Part shown: piece after piece, positions 1-5,871 of the stretch
How positions within the stretch are numbered: the first letter of the stretch is position 1
Layout of the letters: each line of letters opens with the position of its first letter
From: Eubacterium sp.
Lineage (GTDB): Bacteria > Bacillota > Clostridia > Oscillospirales > Acutalibacteraceae
Assembly: GCA_017543725.1 (NCBI GenBank)
Contig: JAFYFO010000109.1
Coordinates: forward strand, 1-5,871
Direction of reading: 5' to 3'
DNA length: 5,871 nt
Notes under the pieces: model-generated
The model's database searches: none
The model's input: only the letters and a program-made list of their open reading frames with translations
Told to the model about the DNA's origin: nothing
Made by a program: the position numbers and the translations under genes

Positions 1-469
<469 letters not shown>

Positions 470-479
470 GGTTGCAGAC
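470..479 (+). repeat. Right copy of 10-bp direct repeat GGTTGCAGAC
   Basis: This copy abuts the right inverted repeat of the nested element exactly. Its GCAGAC portion continues into GCAGACGG, which pairs with CCGTCTGC at 509-516. The right copy is therefore probably original sequence of the outer element. Confidence 0.6.
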
Positions 480-597
480 GGTCGTTTTTAATCTCTGTGA
501 CCATCCCTCCGTCTGCTCCAAGTATTCGCAGCCACCTCCCTTTGGCAAGGGAGGCAAATAGGTTACTCGCTTCGCTCAAACAAATTTTACGCATAAT

Positions 598-626
598 ATT
601 ATAAATCATTTGAGCAGATAAGTAAA
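598..626 (-). promoter_or_regulatory. Candidate sigma-A-type promoter for proS
   Basis: Read on the minus strand, the sequence gives TTTACT (621-626), a 17-nt spacer and a perfect TATAAT (598-603). Transcription would start near 590. That leaves a leader of roughly 380 nt before the proS ATG, containing the entire repeat element. A second, weaker candidate on the same strand is TTGAAC-N17-TATATT further upstream (plus-strand about 672-700). This is inferred from consensus match only. Confidence 0.45.
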
Positions 627-640
627 CATTTAATTTTAAA

Positions 641-689
641 TTGTATAATTTCAAACTATTTGTATAACGTAAATATACGGATTGTATAA
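641..689. repeat. Three direct copies of TTGTATAA
   Basis: Identical 8-mers begin at 641, 660 and 682, so the copies are 19 and 22 nt apart, close to two helical turns. They lie just upstream of the candidate proS promoter and about 100 nt upstream of the atp promoter. They could be binding sites for a regulator, but the region is AT-rich and chance cannot be excluded. Confidence 0.3.
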
Positions 690-694
690 ACTTT

Positions 695-716
695 GTTCAA
701 CTTGGATATTTTGAAC
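695..716. promoter_or_regulatory. Short dyad GTTCAA-N10-TTGAAC
   Basis: A perfect 6-bp inverted repeat with a 10-nt spacer lies about 55 nt upstream of the atp -35 box. The shape suits a dimeric DNA-binding protein. There is no T-run, so it is not a terminator. The half-sites are short, and this remains a weak candidate. Confidence 0.2.
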
Positions 717-770
717 CGGTTTTTGAGGCGATTTTTTTAATGTTATGCACTAAATTTAATATATATAATG

Positions 771-798
771 TTGCAAAATAAAATTTCGGTGCTATAAT
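771..798 (+). promoter_or_regulatory. Candidate promoter of the atp operon
   Basis: TTGCAA (771-776), a 16-nt spacer and a perfect TATAAT (793-798) form a good sigma-A-type promoter. Transcription would start near 805 and give a leader of about 33 nt. The leader carries GGGGTGAT (822-829), which is complementary to the 16S anti-Shine-Dalgarno region, 8 nt before the atpB ATG. It is the best consensus match upstream of the operon. Another TATAAT at 764-769 has no comparable -35. Confidence 0.6.
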
Positions 799-837
799 GA
801 GTTTTATATTAAGAATGGTATGGGGTGATAATAAAAG

Positions 838-1653
838 ATGTTAACTCCCGTTACAATGAAACTTGATTTAGGGGCTGCAATTGCCGAAGAGCTGAATATT
901 GAAGAAGTATTCTCTTTCAGTATTGCCGGTCACATAATCAAAGTTGACGAATCAACGGTTGTTTCATGGGTTATCATAGCGGTTATGACGCTTCTTGCCA
1001 TAATCCTTACAAGAAATCTTAAGGTTGAAGGCAAGATAACAAAGAGACAGGCGTTTTTGGAACTGATATATGAAAAGGGCGAGGACTTTTTTAAAGGTCT
1101 TGTCGGTGAAGAGGGAACGCAGTATATTCCGTGGCTGATGAGTATGGCGTTGTTTATCGGTGTTTCAAATATCATCGGAATATTCAGTCCCACGTTTTTC
1201 GGCTCTATGAAGCCGCCTACAAAGAGTATGCAGGTAACTGCGGTTATGGCGCTGACAAGTATTGTTCTTGTTGAATATGCAGCGTTCAGAGCCAAGGGCT
1301 TTAAAGGAAGGCTGAAAGCCTTTGCCGAACCAATATGGATTATTACTCCGATTAATATACTTGAGGTGTTCACTAAGCCGTTATCTCTTGCAATGCGACT
1401 TTTCGGTAATGTTCTTGCAGCGTTTACAATTATGGAGCTGATAAAAATTGTTACCAGAAACACATTGATTCCAATGGTGTTCAGTTTGTACTTTGATTTG
1501 TTTGACGGTTTGCTTCAGGCATATATATTTGTTTTCCTGACCTCGCTTTATATTCACGAGGCGATAGAAAAAACGGAAACTGAGCCTAAAGAGAAAAAAG
1601 TTAAAAAACGCAAAAAAACAAAATCACCTGAAAACAGCAGTGTTAAGGTGTGA
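838..1653 (+). CDS. atpB: ATP synthase Fo subunit a
   Basis: This integral membrane stator subunit forms the two half-channels that pass ions to and from the c-ring. The 271-residue protein has hydrophobic segments at about 42-58, 98-118, 132-150, 165-200 and 211-240. The essential arginine is R187 in PLSLAMRLFGN, followed by the typical last helix with LLQAYIFVFLTSLYI (Q227). NIIGIFSP and PPTKSMQVTAV match conserved family positions. The ATG at 838 is chosen because GGGGTGAT sits 8 nt upstream; Met7 has no comparable site. First gene of the operon, 36 nt before atpE. Oddity: where family members usually stop soon after the last helix, this one has a tail of about 28 residues (244-271) rich in Lys and Glu (KEKKVKKRKKTK). 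One extra A in the A6 run at 1568-1573 would end the protein at TGA 1581-1583, so the tail should be confirmed. Confidence 0.97.
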   Translation: MLTPVTMKLDLGAAIAEELNIEEVFSFSIAGHIIKVDESTVVSWVIIAVMTLLAIILTRNLKVEGKITKRQAFLELIYEKGEDFFKGLVGEEGTQYIPWLMSMALFIGVSNIIGIFSPTFFGSMKPPTKSMQVTAVMALTSIVLVEYAAFRAKGFKGRLKAFAEPIWIITPINILEVFTKPLSLAMRLFGNVLAAFTIMELIKIVTRNTLIPMVFSLYFDLFDGLLQAYIFVFLTSLYIHEAIEKTETEPKEKKVKKRKKTKSPENSSVKV

Positions 1654-1689
1654 TGTGATTATATAATTTAGTTTAAAGGAGAAAGAATT

Positions 1690-1911
1690 ATGGGAATTAT
1701 TGCTATTGGTGCAGCAGTTGCAGTTTTAGTAGGTATTGGTGCAGGTATCGGTATCGGTATGGCAACAGGAAAAGCAGTTGAAAGCATTGCTCGTCAGCCC
1801 GAGGCTTCGGGTAAAATTCAGACAGCATTGCTTCTTGGTTGTGCGCTTGCAGAGGCAACCGCAATTTACGGACTTATTGTTAGTATTCTTATTATCTTTA
1901 TGCTTAAATAA
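1690..1911 (+). CDS. atpE: ATP synthase Fo subunit c (rotor ring proteolipid)
   Basis: This 73-residue protein is the c-ring monomer, with two transmembrane helices (about 3-25 and 45-71) joined by the polar RQPE loop (R35-E38) that contacts gamma and epsilon. The ion-binding carboxylate is E55 in [10 protein letters not shown]. Helix 1 carries a full glycine-zipper motif, G15-I-G-A-G-I-G-I-G23. Compared with the Na+-binding Ilyobacter tartaricus subunit, the Gln and Ser sodium ligands are replaced (I22 and A56), while Glu and Tyr (Y60) remain; this favours proton coupling by inference. AAAGGAG at 1675-1681 lies 8 nt before the ATG. A strong ribosome-binding site suits a subunit needed in many copies per complex. 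The gap to atpF is 35 nt. Confidence 0.97.
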   Translation: MGIIAIGAAVAVLVGIGAGIGIGMATGKAVESIARQPEASGKIQTALLLGCALAEATAIYGLIVSILIIFMLK

Positions 1912-1946
1912 ATCCGAAAAAAACCAACTCGGAAAGGAAACAGGCA

Positions 1947-2429
1947 ATGTTAAAATTCGACTGGAACTCAGTATTTACGCTTATTAACTTAATCGTATTT
2001 TACCTTTTGATGAAGAAGTTCTTATTCGGCAGAATCAAAAAGGTGCTTGACGCAAGACGCGATATGATTGACGGGCAGTTCAAAAAGGCAGAGGAAACTG
2101 AAGCTCTGGCTGATGAAAAGCTTGCTGATTATGAAAGCCGTATTGCAAATTATGAGGAAGAGGGCAAAAAGATTATTTCCGATGCCAAAGCAAGCGCAAA
2201 GACTGAATATGATAAAATTATTGAAAAAGCTCAGTCAGACGCTAAAGAATTAAGGGCTGACACTGAAAAACAGCTTGAAGAGGAGCGCGAAGCATCAAGA
2301 AAGGCAACCAAAGAGGAATTTGCAGCTCTTGTTATGGAGACAGCTGAAAAGGTTGTCGGCGCAAATGTTACCGCCGAAAGCGACAGTGCTATTTTTGATG
2401 AGTTTTTAAAAGAAAGCAGTGACGAATAA
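1947..2429 (+). CDS. atpF: ATP synthase subunit b (peripheral stalk)
   Basis: This 160-residue protein has the normal b-subunit build. A single N-terminal membrane helix (about 8-28, [18 protein letters not shown]) is followed by the family's conserved LDARRDMI segment (34-41). A long, charged, almost wholly helical region (about 42-140) rich in Ala, Glu and Lys follows; it forms the coiled-coil dimer linking Fo to the delta domain on top of F1. AAAGGA at 1933-1938 lies 8 nt before the ATG. The stop codon TAA overlaps the ATG of the next gene by one base (TAATG, 2427-2431), so translation of the delta-alpha fusion is probably coupled to atpF. Only one b gene is present in the window, so the stalk would be a b2 homodimer unless a second b is encoded elsewhere. 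Confidence 0.96.
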   Translation: MLKFDWNSVFTLINLIVFYLLMKKFLFGRIKKVLDARRDMIDGQFKKAEETEALADEKLADYESRIANYEEEGKKIISDAKASAKTEYDKIIEKAQSDAKELRADTEKQLEEEREASRKATKEEFAALVMETAEKVVGANVTAESDSAIFDEFLKESSDE

Positions 2430-4435
2430 TGATTAATAATATTAACGATTATATTGAGCTGCTCTCATCAAAAGGAGCAGGTGCGGACGATATAAAAAAA
2501 GCGCAGGCTGTTATTGCCACTAAGGAGGTTGTTGAAATTCTCAACAATCCATCTGTTTCTAAGTCAGAGAAAGAAACAGCTATTAACGAGCTGTTTACGG
2601 TATCGGTAAGAGCGGCAGTAAAAAAAATGGTCGACGAAAGAAAGCTGTCTTCATTTAAAGAGATAGCTAATGCGTATTTTAAAGAGCTTGACAGACAGAG
2701 TAATACCGTTACGGCAATCATTACCTGTGTTAATGAGCCTAACGAAAAACAGCTTAGCGGACTTAAGGATTTTGTAAAAAAAGAAACAGGAGCCGCAGAG
2801 GTTAAGACCGAAATTGTAAAGGACCCGTCAATTCTTGGCGGATTTACCATTGAGGTCAACGGAAAGCTTTATGACCGCAGCCTTAAAACAAAGCTTGACG
2901 AAATAAAGCAGAGCGTTGTTCAGAATGTCAAAAAGAATACCGAAGCCGACCCACTGGGAATTATTTCTATTCTTAAAGAGGATATAAAGGATTATGAATT
3001 TGCCGTATCAAACGATGAAATCGGTACGGTTGTTTCCGTTGGCGACGGTATTGCAACTATATACGGGCTGAATTCGGTTATGTACGGCGAGATTGTTCTT
3101 TTTGAGTCTGGCGTTAAAGGAATGGTTCAGAACATCAAAAAGGATTCGGTGGGATGTATTCTTTTCGGAACCGATGATGAAATCAGCGAAGGCTCAAGGG
3201 TTAAAAGAACGCGCAAAAAAGCGGGTGTTCCCGTAGGCAACGGCTTTATAGGCAGAGTTGTTAATGCTCTGGGCGAGCCTATTGACGGCAAGGGTGAAAT
3301 AGACGCGGATGATTACCGCCTTGTTGAACAGCCCGCACCCTCAATTGTTGACAGAAAATCCGTTTCAAAACCGCTTGAAACAGGTATTCTTGCAATAGAT
3401 TCAATGTTTCCGATAGGCAGGGGGCAGAGAGAACTTATTATCGGCGACCGTCAGACGGGTAAAACCTCAATAGCGCTTGATACCATTCTCAATCAGAAGG
3501 GTAAAAACTGCATTTGCATATATAATGCGATAGGTCAGAAGGCTTCAACGGTTGCAAAACTTGTCGGCGACCTTGAAAAGCACGGCGCTCTTGAATATAC
3601 GATTGTCGTTTGCTCAACAGCGGCTGACCCTGCTTCACTTCAGTATATTTCACCCTATTCGGCAACCGCTATGGCTGAATACTTTATGTATCGCGGTCAG
3701 GATTGCCTTATAGTTTATGATGATTTAAGCAAACACGCCGTTGCATACAGAGCGATTTCGCTCCTTCTTGAAAGACCTCCCGGAAGAGAGGCGTATCCCG
3801 GTGATGTTTTCTATCTCCATTCAAGACTTCTGGAGCGCTCAAGCCGTCTTTCGGATGAACTCGGCGGAGGCTCGATAACAGCCCTTCCGATTATCGAAAC
3901 TCAGGCGGGCGACGTTTCCGCATATATTCCGACAAATGTTATTTCAATAACGGACGGTCAGATTTATCTTGAATCGGATTTGTTCTTCTCGGGTCAGCGC
4001 CCTGCGGTTAATGTCGGTCTTTCGGTTTCCCGTGTCGGCGGTGCTGCTCAGACAAAGGCAATGAAAAAAGCGGCAGGCTCGCTCCGTGTTGATTTGGCGC
4101 AGTTCAGGGAAATGGAAGTTTTCACTCAGTTTTCTTCCGATTTGGATGATGAAACAAAACTTAGGCTTTATTACGGAAGCGGACTTATGGAACTTCTTAA
4201 ACAGCCCCTCGGAAATCCGATGTCGCTTGCACAGCAGGTAATAACTCTTGTTGCGGCTATAGGAAAGCGATTTGCAAGTATTGAAACAAACAGAGTTAAA
4301 AAGTATCAGGCTGAAATGCTTAAATACTTTGAAGAAAATCATCAGGATATTATAAATCAGATTAATACCGAAAAGGTATTGGATGACGAGCTTAAGGAAA
4401 AAATCCTTGAGGCTGTTGATGAATTTGAAGGCTGA
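2429..4435 (+). CDS. atpH-atpA: Fused ATP synthase F1 subunits delta and alpha
   Basis: One uninterrupted frame of 668 codons encodes both subunits. Residues 1 to about 166 are a delta/OSCP-type domain: a helical N-terminal part with [13 protein letters not shown] (67-79), and a C-terminal part with [12 protein letters not shown] (132-143) and [12 protein letters not shown] (148-159). From about 173 a complete alpha subunit of roughly 495 residues follows: [12 protein letters not shown] (179-190), the beta-barrel start [17 protein letters not shown] (198-214), Walker A GDRQTGKT (339-346), Walker B LIVYDD (427-432), [21 protein letters not shown] (450-470), and the arginine finger R535 in [10 protein letters not shown]. 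The nucleotide-binding motifs are all intact. The joint ([11 protein letters not shown], 165-175) has no internal ATG, GTG or TTG. Delta is slightly short and lacks a clear YAxALF start motif. The gene overlaps the atpF stop by one base and ends 7 nt before atpG. Usually these are separate genes with a 1:3 product ratio. Confidence 0.93.
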   Translation: MINNINDYIELLSSKGAGADDIKKAQAVIATKEVVEILNNPSVSKSEKETAINELFTVSVRAAVKKMVDERKLSSFKEIANAYFKELDRQSNTVTAIITCVNEPNEKQLSGLKDFVKKETGAAEVKTEIVKDPSILGGFTIEVNGKLYDRSLKTKLDEIKQSVVQNVKKNTEADPLGIISILKEDIKDYEFAVSNDEIGTVVSVGDGIATIYGLNSVMYGEIVLFESGVKGMVQNIKKDSVGCILFGTDDEISEGSRVKRTRKKAGVPVGNGFIGRVVNALGEPIDGKGEIDADDYRLVEQPAPSIVDRKSVSKPLETGILAIDSMFPIGRGQRELIIGDRQTGKTSIALDTILNQKGKNCICIYNAIGQKASTVAKLVGDLEKHGALEYTIVVCSTAADPASLQYISPYSATAMAEYFMYRGQDCLIVYDDLSKHAVAYRAISLLLERPPGREAYPGDVFYLHSRLLERSSRLSDELGGGSITALPIIETQAGDVSAYIPTNVISITDGQIYLESDLFFSGQRPAVNVGLSVSRVGGAAQTKAMKKAAGSLRVDLAQFREMEVFTQFSSDLDDETKLRLYYGSGLMELLKQPLGNPMSLAQQVITLVAAIGKRFASIETNRVKKYQAEMLKYFEENHQDIINQINTEKVLDDELKEKILEAVDEFEG

Positions 4436-4442
4436 TTGAATT

Positions 4443-5324
4443 ATGGCAAACGCAAGAGAAATTCAGAGCAGAATGAAGTCAATTAAAGACACTATGAAGA
4501 TAACCAATGCAATGTATATGGTGTCATCATCCAAGCTTCAGAAAGCCAGAAAAGAACTTAATAAGACAAAGCCGTATTTTAATATGATTCAGGATTCGCT
4601 TGCAAAACTTCTTGAAGAAGCGCCGGAAGCCTCGGGTGAGTTTTTCAACACCCGTGAGCATAAGAAAGGCGCTCAGCGAATGGCGGGTTATCTTGTTATA
4701 ACCGCCGATAAGGGACTTGCAGGCGCTTATAACCACAATGTGACGAAACTTGCCGAAAAGATTGCTCTCAATGAAGAAGCGGATATGCTTTTCGTTGTCG
4801 GGCAGCAGGGAAGGCATTATTTTGAAACGAAGGATATCCCGATTGATATCAGTTTCAACTATACTGCCCAGAATCCGACAATGAACAGGGCAAGGCATAT
4901 TGCAACAAGGCTTCTGGAACTCTTTGTTGAAGAGAAGATAGACGACCTCTATATTCTCTATACCAAAACGGTTAATTCAATGACTGTTCAGGCTGTCAGC
5001 AGAAAGATTCTTCCTCTTAGGGCTGAAAGAATAACGCCCATTGAAAACGACCTTGTTGACCACTATGAAGGCGCGGCGTTTATTCCGGATGCCAATACTG
5101 TTTTTGAACATATCGTTCCCGATTATATAACGGGATTTATTTTCGGCGCGCTTGTTGAATCATATTGCAGCGAGCATAATTCAAGAATGCTTGCAATGCA
5201 AACCGCAACCGAAAGCGCTCAGAAAATGCTCAAGGAACTGAGTATAAAATATAACAGGGCGCGCCAGGCGGCGATAACCCAGGAGATAACGGAAGTTGTC
5301 GGCGGGTCAAAGCATAGTAATTAA
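4443..5324 (+). CDS. atpG: ATP synthase F1 subunit gamma (central shaft)
   Basis: This 293-residue protein is the rotor shaft that turns inside the alpha3beta3 hexamer and rests on the c-ring. Both conserved ends are present. The N-terminal helix carries REIQSRMKSIKDTMKITNAM and MVSSSKLQKAR. The C-terminal helix carries SEHNSRMLAMQTATESAQKM and NRARQAAITQEITEVVGG. These two helices form the coiled coil. The middle Rossmann-like domain starts at about 82 with LVITADKGLAGAYN, the usual family landmark. Length is normal (about 285-295). The start is supported by a GAAGG site at 4427-4431, inside the end of the alpha coding region and 11 nt upstream, implying translational coupling. The last residues read EVVGGSKHSN where many relatives have an IVxGA ending, a minor difference. 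Confidence 0.97.
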   Translation: MANAREIQSRMKSIKDTMKITNAMYMVSSSKLQKARKELNKTKPYFNMIQDSLAKLLEEAPEASGEFFNTREHKKGAQRMAGYLVITADKGLAGAYNHNVTKLAEKIALNEEADMLFVVGQQGRHYFETKDIPIDISFNYTAQNPTMNRARHIATRLLELFVEEKIDDLYILYTKTVNSMTVQAVSRKILPLRAERITPIENDLVDHYEGAAFIPDANTVFEHIVPDYITGFIFGALVESYCSEHNSRMLAMQTATESAQKMLKELSIKYNRARQAAITQEITEVVGGSKHSN

Positions 5325-5391
5325 GTTAAATGTGTTTTTGAAAATTTGATTAGAGGGCAAATTCAGCCCCCGATTGAAAGGTTCAGTTTAT

Positions 5392-5871
5392 ATGAATTAC
5401 GGAAAAATTGTTCAGGTTATGGGACCTGTTATTGATGTTGTTTTTGAGGGCAAACTCCCGAGGATTAAAGACGCGCTTGAAGTTGAGTGCGAAGGAAAAA
5501 AAGCCGTTATGGAGGTTGCTCAGCATATCGGAAATAATACTGTTCGCTGCATTATGCTTGCCGCGTCGGACGGGCTTTATAAAGAAATGCAGGTTGAGGC
5601 AACTGGTTCGGCAATAAAAGTTCCCGTTGGCGAAAAAACGCTCGGCAGACTTTTTAATGTTGTCGGCGAAACGATAGACGGGCTTGAAAGCCTTGAAACT
5701 GAAGAACATTGGTCAATTCACAGAAGACCACCCGCATTTGAAGAACAGTCCTCGGAAGTTGAAATTCTTGAAACAGGAATAAAGGTTATCGACCTTTTAA
5801 CCCCCTATCAGAAGGGCGGAAAAATCGGACTTTTCGGAGGCGAAGGCGTTGGAAAAACAGTTCTTATTCAG
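5392..5871 (+). CDS. atpD: ATP synthase F1 subunit beta, N-terminal part (runs off the right edge)
   Basis: This is the catalytic subunit of F1; 160 codons are present. The protein starts [19 protein letters not shown], the normal beta-barrel opening, then shows [15 protein letters not shown] (42-56), [17 protein letters not shown] (77-93), [15 protein letters not shown] (122-136) and [10 protein letters not shown] just before the P-loop. GAAAGG at 5376-5381 lies 10 nt before the ATG. The gap to atpG is 67 nt, the longest in the operon, with only a weak GGGC/GCCC stem (5355-5369) and no T-run, so no terminator. Oddity: the Walker A motif reads GGEGVGKT (149-156), with Glu at the position that is Ala in the near-universal GGAGVGKT (codon GAA, 5842-5844). 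The catalytic K155 and T156 are present. The P of GEPID is also changed (GETID, 92-96). The rest of the protein, including Walker B and the catalytic Glu, is outside the window. Confidence 0.97.
   Translation, partial: MNYGKIVQVMGPVIDVVFEGKLPRIKDALEVECEGKKAVMEVAQHIGNNTVRCIMLAASDGLYKEMQVEATGSAIKVPVGEKTLGRLFNVVGETIDGLESLETEEHWSIHRRPPAFEEQSSEVEILETGIKVIDLLTPYQKGGKIGLFGGEGVGKTVLIQ

Noticed and set aside
930..1463. Minus-strand open frame of 177 codons opposite atpB
   Set aside because: It is antisense to a clear subunit a gene and its translation matches no known family. It arises from the coding bias of the plus strand. The same applies to the antisense frames inside the delta-alpha, gamma and beta genes.
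1736..1987. Plus-strand frame overlapping atpE and the start of atpF
   Set aside because: It is an out-of-frame reading of the c subunit gene with no start signal of its own, and atpE is unambiguous.
2979..3010. Possible restart for alpha at AAAGGATTATG inside the fusion
   Set aside because: The ATG after this Shine-Dalgarno-like sequence is out of the alpha frame and leads to a short, meaningless peptide. It cannot yield a free alpha subunit.
5325..5391. Terminator or separate promoter in the atpG-atpD gap
   Set aside because: Only a 4-bp GGGC/GCCC stem is present with no T-run, and I found no convincing -35/-10 pair. The gap is probably just a longer spacer in the same transcript.

Overview
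The window carries most of an F1Fo ATP synthase operon from what looks like a low-to-moderate GC member of the Clostridia, probably of the Ruminococcaceae/Oscillospiraceae type. That placement rests on protein character, strong Shine-Dalgarno sites, short intergenic gaps and hairpin-rich small repeats of a kind I associate with that group. It is an inference, not a database match.

Layout: positions 1-212 (minus strand) hold the N-terminal 70 codons of a prolyl-tRNA synthetase (proS) that runs off the left edge. Positions 213-837 are a divergent intergenic region. Its proS-proximal half is a hairpin-ended, MITE-like element (about 237-555). Inside this sits a second small inverted-repeat element (349-469), flanked by a perfect 10-bp direct repeat. 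The AT-rich half (556-837) holds candidate back-to-back promoters: TTTACT-N17-TATAAT for proS and TTGCAA-N16-TATAAT for the atp operon.

From 838 to the right edge, genes run on the plus strand in the usual bacterial order: atpB (a), atpE (c), atpF (b), a single reading frame encoding delta fused to alpha, atpG (gamma), and the first 160 codons of atpD (beta). atpC would lie beyond the window. No atpI lies between the promoter and atpB. Gaps are short (36 and 35 nt; a TAATG overlap between atpF and the fusion; 7 nt before atpG; 67 nt before atpD), and no terminator interrupts them, so one transcript is likely. The a subunit and c-ring form the ion path, b and the delta domain form the peripheral stalk, gamma is the rotor shaft, and alpha/beta form the catalytic hexamer. 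In a fermentative anaerobe this enzyme may often hydrolyse ATP to energise the membrane (inference).

The most interesting feature is the delta-alpha fusion (2429-4435, 668 residues). A canonical F1 has three alpha and one delta, so a covalent 1:1 fusion poses a stoichiometry problem. No ATG, GTG or TTG codon lies in frame around the junction, so a free alpha cannot easily come from internal initiation. Other oddities are a glutamate in the normally GGAGVGKT P-loop of beta, a lysine-rich C-terminal tail on subunit a, and a shortened, degenerate first part of the delta domain. Together they suggest a divergent but probably functional ATP synthase.
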